Positions 7,877-13,692 of a stretch of DNA of 13,692 nt are shown here, in pieces (the stretch's first letter is position 1; each line of letters begins with the position of its first letter). Location of the stretch: NCBI GenBank assembly GCA_017462145.1, contig JAFTRT010000209.1, positions 1 through 13,692 on the forward strand, given 5' to 3'. The position numbers and the translations under genes were made by a program. Under the pieces are notes generated by a model. That model did no database searches. It was not told where the DNA came from and saw only the letters and a list, made by a program, of their open reading frames with translations. This stretch comes from Clostridia bacterium (GTDB lineage Bacteria > Bacillota_A > Clostridia > Oscillospirales > CAG-272).

Positions 7877-8698
7877 ATGTCTATTACCAATTTTATTCCC
7901 ACCGTATGGAGCGAAACCCTCCATACAGAGTTGGACAAGCGTTACATTGCCGTTTCCCATTGTTATCGGGAATTTGAGGGCGAGATCAAAAACCGAGGCT
8001 CCGTTGTCCGCATTTGCGGTGTGGGAGATATTGCGGTCAACCCTTATGTCAAGAACACCGACATGAGCATTCCCCAAACCCTCTCCGATACGGTAAGGGA
8101 GCTTGCCATCTCCAACGCAAATTATTTCAATTTTCAGATCGACGATATTGACCGTGCCCAAAGCAATCCTCGCTTGATGGAGGCCGCCATGAAAATGGCC
8201 GCCGGTTCTTTGGCCAACGAGGCGGATCGCTACGTATTTGGTCTGCACGACGGACACGAACAGACCGTAGAGGCCAGCTCCGCTACCGCCGAGAACATTG
8301 CCGATTTTATCCTGGCGGCACGGCAAAAGCTGTATGAAAACAACGTGTACGACACCGAGGAGGTAGTGGTGGAGGTATCCCCTGCTGTAGCGTCTCTTAT
8401 CCTCAAGGCCAAGATTAAGCTGGCTACCGATAACGGCGAGGCTTTGGAGGCCGGCTGTATCGGCAGTATGATGGGTTGCCGTGTGTTTGTCTCCAACAAT
8501 ATCGCACAGGTGGATTCCGTGCACAAGTGCTTCGTCCGCACCAAGCGTGCCATCGCCTTTGCGGAACAGCTCTCCGAGATCGATGCTTACCGTCCCGAAA
8601 AGCGCTTTGCCGATGCGGTCAAGGGACTGCATCTGTTCGGCGCAGGCATTATCTACCCCAAAGAACTGGTGGTCATGAACACCACGCTGTCCGCTTAA
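7877..8698 (+). CDS. Major capsid (coat) protein, P22 gp5-like HK97 fold
   Basis: The 273-residue protein begins MSITNFIPTVWSETLHTELD, a start typical of the P22-type coat family in Firmicutes phages, where 'FIPtvW' and a first long helix are followed by a strand with 'Y.GEIK..G..V.I'; here FEGEIKNRGSVVRI. Next come NYFNFQIDDIDRAQ and MEAAMKMAAGSLANEADRYV, matching the family's 'F.vDDid..q' and long spine-helix region. The C-terminal GLHLFGAGIIYPKELVV is the usual last beta strand. Size is close to a minimal HK97 fold, without the large inserted domain of P22 coat (430 residues). AAAGGA at 7862-7867 lies nine bases before ATG 7877; TTG at 7874, six bases away, is an alternative that adds one residue. 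It would assemble with scaffold and portal into a procapsid. Confidence 0.88.
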   Translation: MSITNFIPTVWSETLHTELDKRYIAVSHCYREFEGEIKNRGSVVRICGVGDIAVNPYVKNTDMSIPQTLSDTVRELAISNANYFNFQIDDIDRAQSNPRLMEAAMKMAAGSLANEADRYVFGLHDGHEQTVEASSATAENIADFILAARQKLYENNVYDTEEVVVEVSPAVASLILKAKIKLATDNGEALEAGCIGSMMGCRVFVSNNIAQVDSVHKCFVRTKRAIAFAEQLSEIDAYRPEKRFADAVKGLHLFGAGIIYPKELVVMNTTLSA

Positions 8699-8701
8699 GG
8701 T

Positions 8702-9091
8702 ATGACCAACCGAGACGTTCTGGATCTGGCCCTTTCTCTGCTGGCCGAGAGCAATATCAGCAGTGAGGTGTCGGATTACATCATGCGTACCCCTGCCCTC
8801 CTTCGTCTCGTGGCCTCTGATCTTTCTGCCGCAGACCGTGCTCTGCGGCAGAGCCGAGGGGTAGAAGGAGCGGTACAGCCCTTTGATTTTTCCCTGGATG
8901 CGCCCTTTCCTCTCATGGAGGAACTGTCTGCCTGCGCCGCCTATGCCTTGGCCTCTCTTTTGGTTTTGGAAGAGATTCCGGAGCTGTCCTCCACTTTGGA
9001 CAAGCGGTATCGGGAGAGAATCCCCTCCTTGGGAGGGGAAACAGTGACGGGGGCTTGGCAGGTGGAAAAAACGATCAATCGATATTTTTAA
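8702..9091 (+). CDS. Head-tail connector / adaptor protein (gp4-like position)
   Basis: The 129-residue, mainly helical protein begins MTNRDVLDLALSLLAES, the style of small connector proteins that dock under the portal after packaging (P22 gp4, HK97 gp6 class). The middle part (ELSACAAYALASLLVLEEIPELSSTLDKRYRER, residues about 77-109) resembles the long helices of that class. The assignment rests mostly on its place straight after the coat gene, where connectors usually lie, and on its size and helix pattern; P22 gp4 is longer at 166 residues. It starts three bases after the coat stop with only a weak AAGG upstream, suggesting translation coupled to the coat gene. It is the last gene of the module; no tail gene follows. 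Confidence 0.65.
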   Translation: MTNRDVLDLALSLLAESNISSEVSDYIMRTPALLRLVASDLSAADRALRQSRGVEGAVQPFDFSLDAPFPLMEELSACAAYALASLLVLEEIPELSSTLDKRYRERIPSLGGETVTGAWQVEKTINRYF

Positions 9092-9104
9092 GAAACCTGA
9101 TCCC

Positions 9105-9120
9105 TCCCGAAAAATCGGGA
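9105..9120. other. Short perfect hairpin at the end of the head module
   Basis: TCCCGA and TCGGGA pair around AAAA, a 6-bp stem 13 bases after the connector stop. It lacks a T-run in either direction, so it is at best a weak terminator. It could be an RNA-stabilising stem or a protein-binding palindrome just upstream of the next promoter. Confidence 0.35.
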
Positions 9121-9127
9121 AAACGTC

Positions 9128-9156
9128 TTGCTTTTTCGGTACAGATGGTGTATAAT
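9128..9156 (+). promoter_or_regulatory. Sigma-A promoter for the PPTase-fumarase operon
   Basis: A -35 element TTGCTT (9128-9133) and a perfect -10 TATAAT (9151-9156) are separated by the optimal 17 bases. Transcription would start near 9163, about 26 bases before the chosen ATG at 9189. This separates the operon below from the head module above. Confidence 0.85.
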
Positions 9157-9188
9157 GAAACTTGAATCTTTCAAGTGAGGAATGTTCG

Positions 9189-11204
9189 ATGAAGCTGTTT
9201 GTTTACCACATCAACGATCTGCCGCAACAGGCAACGGACTATGCCGCTCTTGCCCGTTCTCTTCCCTTCGGAGAGGCGGAAGCGATGCGGATCGCCGCAA
9301 TGGGCAATACCGAGGCCGCAAGATGCTCTCTTGGGGCGCTGGTTGCACTGTCCCGATTGACAGAAACCGTCACGGAGAATCTGACGATTTGCCGCACCCC
9401 TGAGGGCAAGCCCTATTTTCTCGCCTGCCCCCAATTGTACTTCAGTCTCTCTCACAGCAAGGGGCTGTGCATCGCCGCACTCTCGGAAAACGAGGGCGCT
9501 GTAGGCATGGATGCGGAACTGTTAGCAGACCGCCCCCACGTGGATGAGCTGGCCGCTCGTTTCTTCTCACAGGAGGAGCAAGAGGCCGTCAATCGTGCCA
9601 ACGACAAACGCTTCTGCTTTTATCGCATTTGGACCAAAAAAGAAGCCGTTGCCAAGCGCAGCGGACAGGGGCTTTCGGCGCTCCTCTCTTCCCCTTCCCC
9701 TGTTGAGGAAGGGTCACTGCGCTTCGGCACGGTCTGTATGGATGAACTTTGTGCGATGGTAACCGTTTGTGCAGAGCATCCCATCCGTTCTCTCTCCATA
9801 ACAGGCGCTTCCGATCGGCTTTCCTTTACCGAGTATCGGATCGAGCACGATTCCATGGGCGAGATGGCCGTTCCTGCCCACCGTTTGTGGGGAGCACAAA
9901 CCCAACGCAGTTTGGAGAACTTTCCCATTGGCGACGGGCGGGAGCGGATGCCAACCGAGATCCTGCACGCATTCGGCTATGTCAAGCTGGCGGCTGCACG
10001 AGCCAACCAAGCCCTGTGCCCCAACCGTATGACCGAGGAGAAGCGATCCGCCATAGAGGAAGCATGCCAAGCCGTCATCAACGGCTCTTTGGACGAAGAA
10101 TTTCCTTTGGTGGTTTGGCAGACCGGATCGGGAACACAGACCAATATGAATGTCAATGAGGTGATTGCGGGCTATGCCAACCGCAAGGTCGGACGCACGC
10201 TTCTTCACCCCAACGACGATGTCAATATGTCTCAATCCTCCAACGATACCTTCCCCTCTGCCATGCAAGTGGCGGCTCGGCTGGCTCTGGAGGACAAACT
10301 GATTCCCTCTGTCCAAGCGCTTACGGCTACCTTGCTCCGTTTAGAGGAGGAAAATCAGGATGCCATCAAGTGCGGACGCACTCATTTGCAGGACGCTGTT
10401 CCTCTCCGGTTCTCTCATGAGATCTCAGGTTGGCGTGCCTCTTTGGAGCAGGATGTCATCCATCTGCAAAGCGCTTGTGATTCCCTGCGCCACCTCGCCT
10501 TGGGCGGTACGGCAGTGGGAACGGGTCTCAATGCACCCGACGGATTTGACCGATTGGTCACGGATGAGATGTGCCGTTTGACCGGACGGGAATTTTCCTA
10601 CAACCCCAACAAATTCCACTCTCTGACCTCTTTGGACGAGCTGGTCTTTGCGCACGGTGCCGTCAAGGGTCTGGCCGCCGATCTGATGAAGATGGCGAAT
10701 GACGTCCGTTGGCTGGCATCGGGACCTCGAAACGGTCTTGGGGAGATCTTTATTCCCGAAAATGAACCCGGCTCTTCCATTATGCCGGGAAAGGTTAATC
10801 CCACCCAATGCGAATCCTTGACCATGATCGCACTTCAGGTCATGGCCAACGACGTGGCAGTCGGCATGGCAGCTTCGCAAGGGAATTTTGAGTTGAACGT
10901 CTATCTGCCCGTTTGCATCGACAACTTTTTACGGTCGGTGCGTCTGCTTTCGGATGGTATGACCTCCTTCCGTCTCCGTTGTGCGGAAGGAATCCGAGCA
11001 AATCGTAAGCAAATGCGAGAAAATTTGGAGCGTTCGCTGATGTGCGTCACCGCTCTGAATCCTCATATCGGTTATGAGAAAGCCGCCAAAGTGGCAAAAT
11101 TGGCTCATGAAAAGGATCTTTCCCTACGGGAGGCCTGTGTTGCCTTGGGCTTTTTGGATGGCGAAGAATTTGATCGCCTCTGCAATCCGGAGGATCTAGC
11201 CTAA
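9189..11204 (+). CDS. Fusion of Sfp-type phosphopantetheinyl transferase with class II fumarate hydratase
   Basis: The 671-residue frame joins two full enzymes. Residues 1 to about 212 are a 4'-phosphopantetheinyl transferase, which moves phosphopantetheine from CoA to a serine of a carrier protein: PEGKPYF (71-77), FSLSHS (85-90), GMDAE with metal ligands D108 and E110 (106-110), and WTKKEAVAK (148-156) with E152. Residues about 213-671 are a FumC-type fumarase, which interconverts fumarate and malate: DSMGEMAVP, WGAQTQRS, QTGSGTQTNMN, GRTHLQDAVP with H399, and the signature GSSIMPGKVN (528-537). The join reads SFTEYRIEHDSMG; a free fumarase would start MTEYRIEHDSMG, so the Met position is Phe (TTT at 9825). 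No internal ribosome binding site or ATG precedes the fumarase core. ATG 9189 was chosen because GAGG (9177-9180) lies eight bases before it and the promoter fits; the TTG at 9162 would lie at the transcription start. Confidence 0.9.
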   Translation: MKLFVYHINDLPQQATDYAALARSLPFGEAEAMRIAAMGNTEAARCSLGALVALSRLTETVTENLTICRTPEGKPYFLACPQLYFSLSHSKGLCIAALSENEGAVGMDAELLADRPHVDELAARFFSQEEQEAVNRANDKRFCFYRIWTKKEAVAKRSGQGLSALLSSPSPVEEGSLRFGTVCMDELCAMVTVCAEHPIRSLSITGASDRLSFTEYRIEHDSMGEMAVPAHRLWGAQTQRSLENFPIGDGRERMPTEILHAFGYVKLAAARANQALCPNRMTEEKRSAIEEACQAVINGSLDEEFPLVVWQTGSGTQTNMNVNEVIAGYANRKVGRTLLHPNDDVNMSQSSNDTFPSAMQVAARLALEDKLIPSVQALTATLLRLEEENQDAIKCGRTHLQDAVPLRFSHEISGWRASLEQDVIHLQSACDSLRHLALGGTAVGTGLNAPDGFDRLVTDEMCRLTGREFSYNPNKFHSLTSLDELVFAHGAVKGLAADLMKMANDVRWLASGPRNGLGEIFIPENEPGSSIMPGKVNPTQCESLTMIALQVMANDVAVGMAASQGNFELNVYLPVCIDNFLRSVRLLSDGMTSFRLRCAEGIRANRKQMRENLERSLMCVTALNPHIGYEKAAKVAKLAHEKDLSLREACVALGFLDGEEFDRLCNPEDLA

Positions 11205-11227
11205 ATCGGCCATGGAAAGGAACAATC

Positions 11228-11947
11228 ATGAACCCATTTGCATCCATCTTGAAACAATACCCCTACCGAACCGAGCTTCACACCCACACCTCGCCCGTCA
11301 GCGCTTGCAGTAAAGTCACCGCACCTCGGGTGGTAGCGCTTTATCATCAGTTTGGCTGTGATGCCCTGACGATCACCAACCATCTCAATCCTTTGTGGAT
11401 GGAGGGAGATCCCAAGGAACGGGCACGGGAATATCTTTTGGATTACGAGCTGGCCTGCGAGGCCGCCGAGGGAACGGGGATGCGCATCCTGTTTGGTGTG
11501 GAAATCCGCTTTCCCGAAAACGCAAACGACTATTTGGTGTACGGCGTTTGCCCCGACGACGTGGAGCATTTCATTCGCTTGCTTCCGTACGGCATTGAGA
11601 CCTTCTACAAGGAAGCCAAGACCGAACGAAATGTGATCCTGCAAGCCCATCCCTTCCGCTCTAACATGGAATTAGCACCTTTGACGGCCATTGATGGTAT
11701 TGAGAGCATGAATCTGCACCAACGGCACAACTCCAAAATTGCCGTGGCAACACGATATGCCAAGGAGCACGATCTGCTCGTATCGGGCGGAAGCGACTTT
11801 CACCAGGAGATCGACTTAGGTTTGTGCGTTGCCCGCACCCAACAGCCCTTGACCGATTCTTACGACATTGCAAGGATCATCCAAAACCGAGAGTTGATCT
11901 TGGATATGTCGGGAACCGTTGTCATTCCCTATCTTTATCAAATCTAA
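11228..11947 (+). CDS. PHP-domain metal-dependent phosphoesterase
   Basis: The 239-residue cytoplasmic protein has the PHP metal-binding set: HTH in ELHTH (H18, H20), ITNH (H52), GVEIRF (E92), AHPFR (H141) and GSDFH (D190, H192). PHP proteins hydrolyse phosphate esters using two or three metal ions. The stand-alone type includes histidinol phosphatase-like, nucleotide-phosphate and 3',5'-diphosphate phosphatases, and the exact substrate cannot be read here. Since phosphopantetheinyl transfer releases 3',5'-ADP, and some stand-alone PHP enzymes act on 3',5'-bisphosphates, removal of that by-product is an attractive but unproven guess for this neighbour. The gene lies 23 bases after the fusion gene, with AAAGGA (11216-11221) before the ATG, and is probably co-transcribed. 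Confidence 0.85.
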   Translation: MNPFASILKQYPYRTELHTHTSPVSACSKVTAPRVVALYHQFGCDALTITNHLNPLWMEGDPKERAREYLLDYELACEAAEGTGMRILFGVEIRFPENANDYLVYGVCPDDVEHFIRLLPYGIETFYKEAKTERNVILQAHPFRSNMELAPLTAIDGIESMNLHQRHNSKIAVATRYAKEHDLLVSGGSDFHQEIDLGLCVARTQQPLTDSYDIARIIQNRELILDMSGTVVIPYLYQI

Positions 11948-11959
11948 CAAGGAGGCATT

Positions 11960-12250
11960 ATGGCAAAGCAATACCGATGGAGCATCCAAGAGGATGAGAT
12001 CAACGAGGAAAGCGGCGAACCCACGGGCAAGCAAATCGAACACACCGTGGAGCTGACCTGCTCTTATCTGACGGGCAAGGCCGTCATCACCATTGACGGT
12101 GACCGTTTTGATATCAGCACCCGTCCCTTTGCCCTCCGAGGAACCAACCAAATGTTCCGCCTGGGCGATCTGGCGGCACAGGTGGAATTCCCCAAGCAGG
12201 GTTCCCCTCGCATCATCGTGGACGGCGAAGCCGTTCCGCAGAAGGTGTAA
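11960..12250 (+). CDS. Small beta-rich conserved hypothetical protein (possibly FAIM-like)
   Basis: I do not recognise a named bacterial family. The 96-residue protein has no signal peptide or membrane segment and is predicted to be mostly beta strands: HTVELTCSYLTGKAVITIDG (residues 28-47), RFDIST, FALRGTNQMFRLGD, AAQVEF and SPRIIVDGEAV. The pattern 'H-x-V-E-L ... x-G-K-x-V-I-x-x-D-G' recalls the FAIM beta-sandwich family; the likeness is by eye and low in confidence. A strong AAGGAGG (11949-11955) precedes the ATG by four bases, suggesting good expression. It is 12 bases after the PHP gene and just before the operon terminator, so it belongs to the fumarase-PHP operon. Confidence 0.65.
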   Translation: MAKQYRWSIQEDEINEESGEPTGKQIEHTVELTCSYLTGKAVITIDGDRFDISTRPFALRGTNQMFRLGDLAAQVEFPKQGSPRIIVDGEAVPQKV

Positions 12251-12263
12251 TCAAACGATAACA

Positions 12264-12299
12264 AAAACAGGCAACCGTACGTATACGGTTGCCTGTTTT
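12264..12299. terminator. Bidirectional intrinsic terminator between convergent genes
   Basis: The core AGGCAACCGTA / TACGGTTGCCT (11 bp, loop CGTA, 12269-12294) extends outward by one C-G and four A-T pairs to a perfect 16-bp stem. The A-run on the left and T-run on the right give a U-tract for both strands. It ends the plus-strand operon and can also stop the converging minus-strand membrane-protein gene. Confidence 0.88.
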
Positions 12300-12351
12300 A
12301 TCTTAAAATCGAAATAGCAGAAACTTGCCATTGAGTAGAAGAACAGTTGTT

Positions 12352-13362
12352 TTATTCTTGCGGTTGCTTGCGAGCAAGCTTGACAATGGCTGAAATGAGA
12401 AAGAAGAGTAAAACGAATGCAGAACCGACCATAGCGCATAGAATCAACACAAAAGCCACAATTCCGCCTAATCGGTTTAACCTTTTCACACCGTAGAAAA
12501 GAAGCCACGGGAGGTAGAAAATCATAAAATTTGCAAGCAACGATGTTGGCAGAATGGAAAGTAAAACATTCTCTGTGGATTGAAAAACCAACCCTCCAAT
12601 GATCGTTGCAACAATTAAAATACCGCATAGGATCAAAAAAGTTGGAATATCGGTTTCCGCTTTGCTTAACACAAACCGAGGAACAACAAAGTCATTTCCA
12701 AACAATGATAATCCTTTTTCAAACATAAATTGGAACAAGCCTATCATGGTTTCACCAACCAAAAACATGCCCGTTGGAATCAACAGCTTGGCCACTCTTC
12801 CAACCGAAAGCTTGCGAAGCCAAAAAAGTCCAAAATAGTAGTACAGCAGCAAATTCATCGAAAGATACAAAAAGTTGGATAGGATGATTGCTATTTGAGT
12901 GGGATCGCTCAATATTTGTGCAATCACTAACATAGTAGGCAACAATAAAGTAAAAGCAATCACAATGTACAAAAGCCATCGAAGAACAATATGCTGAGGA
13001 AAAAGATCTTCCTCTACCTCTCGACGGTATTTTCCGTTTCGCAACACACCGATCAGCACCATGACTGCCAAAACAGCGAATCGAAGAAATTGTACGCAAA
13101 CCGCAATTTCTTCCACTCCAATATCCAAGAAAAACCATTGTAAAAAGTCTGCTTTTTCATTCAAAATTCGAAAGGCTTCCTCCATCGTTCCGATTTTGCT
13201 TTGCTTGATGATTGTTTCAATCCAAAAGCCAAGCACAGAAACCAAACCGTTCCCTACAATCTGTATCCCAAAAATTCCGGCCAACCAAAACAATGCTCTT
13301 CCACCATCCGGTTTGGGTGTTTGCTTCTCTTTCGATATTTGTACCGTTGCTTCTCTTTTCAT
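12352..13362 (-). CDS. Multi-pass integral membrane protein of unknown function
   Basis: I do not recognise this 336-residue protein. It has a charged N-terminal cytoplasmic tail (1-20) and about eight hydrophobic segments (near 23-48, 87-107, 127-151, 157-182, 193-215, 240-260, 266-291 and 300-328), ending in a basic tail (KLARKQPQE). No transporter, protease or kinase motif is visible. The start is supported by GGAGG five bases before the ATG on the minus strand. The gene is noticeably more AT-rich than the genes to its left and has its own promoter, so it may have been acquired separately. It is divergent from the ribbon-helix-helix gene at 13480, which may regulate it. Confidence 0.75.
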   Translation of the reverse strand: MKREATVQISKEKQTPKPDGGRALFWLAGIFGIQIVGNGLVSVLGFWIETIIKQSKIGTMEEAFRILNEKADFLQWFFLDIGVEEIAVCVQFLRFAVLAVMVLIGVLRNGKYRREVEEDLFPQHIVLRWLLYIVIAFTLLLPTMLVIAQILSDPTQIAIILSNFLYLSMNLLLYYYFGLFWLRKLSVGRVAKLLIPTGMFLVGETMIGLFQFMFEKGLSLFGNDFVVPRFVLSKAETDIPTFLILCGILIVATIIGGLVFQSTENVLLSILPTSLLANFMIFYLPWLLFYGVKRLNRLGGIVAFVLILCAMVGSAFVLLFFLISAIVKLARKQPQE

Positions 13363-13373
13363 ACTTCCTCCAA

Positions 13374-13404
13374 ACTATATTTTTATAGTTATATTGTGAC
13401 TATA
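13374..13404. promoter_or_regulatory. Operator-like ACTATA / TATAGT / ACTATA repeats
   Basis: ACTATA (13374-13379) and TATAGT (13384-13389) form an inverted repeat with a 4-nt gap; a second ACTATA (13399-13404) lies nine bases further, giving alternating half-sites. They cover the expected transcription start and leader of the minus-strand gene. Short, closely spaced half-sites are typical of Arc/CopG-type regulators, and such a gene starts at 13480. Binding is inferred, and AT-rich DNA makes chance matches possible. Confidence 0.4.
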
Positions 13405-13406
13405 TA

Positions 13407-13436
13407 ATTTTAACATATTATTTATCATTTTGTCAA
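13407..13436 (-). promoter_or_regulatory. Sigma-A promoter for the minus-strand membrane-protein gene
   Basis: On the minus strand a perfect -35 TTGACA (complement of 13431-13436) and a -10 TAAAAT (complement of 13407-13412) are 18 bases apart. Transcription would start near 13399-13400, about 37 bases before the ATG. Confidence 0.75.
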
Positions 13437-13479
13437 GATATAATAGAAATATAATATATATTTTTTTGAGGAAAAAACG

Positions 13480-13689
13480 ATGGAACAGCAAAAAGAGATT
13501 AAAATCACAAAGAAATCCGCCAAACGGGGAGATGATGGCTACAAGATCGTTTCGGTTCGCATGAGAGATGAAACCATTGCCGAGCTGGATACGATCTCGG
13601 GGCAAACCAACCGTTCTCGCAACGAGGTCATCAACATTCTATTGGAATCTGCGCTCAAAATCGTCAAGATAGACGAAAGCGAAAAATAA
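13480..13689 (+). CDS. Ribbon-helix-helix (Arc/CopG-type) DNA-binding protein
   Basis: The 69-residue protein has a basic N-terminal arm (ITKKSAKRG, residues 9-17), a strand YKIVSVRMRD (21-30), helix A (about 31-41) and helix B starting after the TNRSRNEV turn (43-50) and running to about 61. That is the ribbon-helix-helix fold, which binds DNA as a dimer by inserting the strand into the major groove. Proteins of this size and type are transcriptional regulators, plasmid copy-number regulators or antitoxins. GAGG (13468-13471) lies eight bases before the ATG. TATAAT hexamers at 13439-13444 and 13450-13455 could serve as its -10, without a convincing -35. No toxin gene follows within the two remaining bases, so the partner, if any, is outside the window or is the divergent membrane protein. 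Confidence 0.85.
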   Translation: MEQQKEIKITKKSAKRGDDGYKIVSVRMRDETIAELDTISGQTNRSRNEVINILLESALKIVKIDESEK

Positions 13690-13692
13690 AAA

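Noticed and set aside
7856..8632. Minus-strand open frame of 258 codons opposite the coat gene
   Set aside because: The coat protein on the plus strand matches its family throughout; the antisense frame shows no recognisable domain.
9105..9120. Strong terminator after the head module
   Set aside because: The stem is only six pairs and has no T-run on either side, so it was kept only as a hairpin of unknown role.
2065..9188. Attachment-site direct repeats flanking the head module
   Set aside because: I compared the sequence just outside both ends by eye and found no shared repeat longer than a few bases, and there is no tRNA gene or integrase.
1..13692. CRISPR array, tRNA, rRNA or insertion sequence
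   Set aside because: No regularly spaced repeats, no tRNA-like cloverleaf or rRNA stretch, and no transposase motif or terminal inverted repeats were seen.

Overview
The window looks like a chromosomal segment of a Gram-positive anaerobe of class Clostridia. Base composition is moderately GC-rich over most of the window. Almost every gene has an AGGAGG-type ribosome binding site 4-9 nt before the start, and there are sigma-A-type promoters. The recognisable proteins (parvulin-like foldase, Firmicutes-style P22-type coat protein, class II fumarase, Sfp-type phosphopantetheinyl transferase) fit that group; the genus cannot be read from sequence alone.

Layout. (1) 70-2064: two host-like envelope genes on the plus strand, a SurA/parvulin-type foldase whose 5' end looks damaged or cut, and a single-pass membrane-anchored protein with a barrel-like extracytoplasmic domain. 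A strong UUCG-loop terminator (2080-2107) closes them. (2) 2199-9091: seven tightly packed, intact genes forming a P22-like phage DNA-packaging and head module: small terminase, large terminase, a gp10-like head-completion protein, portal, scaffold, coat protein and a gp4-like connector. No integrase, replication, lysis, tail or tail-fibre gene is seen, and ordinary host-type genes lie on both sides. (3) 9128-12299: a clear sigma-A promoter drives a gene that reads as an in-frame fusion of a phosphopantetheinyl transferase with a complete class II fumarase. A PHP-domain phosphoesterase and a 96-residue beta-rich protein follow, and a 16-bp-stem terminator ends the operon. (4) 12352-13692: a visibly more AT-rich segment with a multi-pass membrane protein on the minus strand and a small ribbon-helix-helix regulator on the plus strand, sharing an AT-rich intergenic region with ACTATA/TATAGT repeats.

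How the genes work together. By family knowledge, the head module holds what is needed to build a procapsid (coat plus scaffold plus portal), fill it with DNA (TerS/TerL) and close it (gp4-like and gp10-like proteins), but nothing that would make a transmissible tailed virus. This compact, undamaged head-only cassette between cellular genes is the main candidate for an undescribed system, for example a domesticated DNA-packaging particle, a gene-transfer-agent-like element, or a satellite that borrows tails. A degraded prophage is the conservative alternative. The second striking item is the phosphopantetheinyl transferase-fumarase fusion. All functional statements come from reading motifs; no database search was run.
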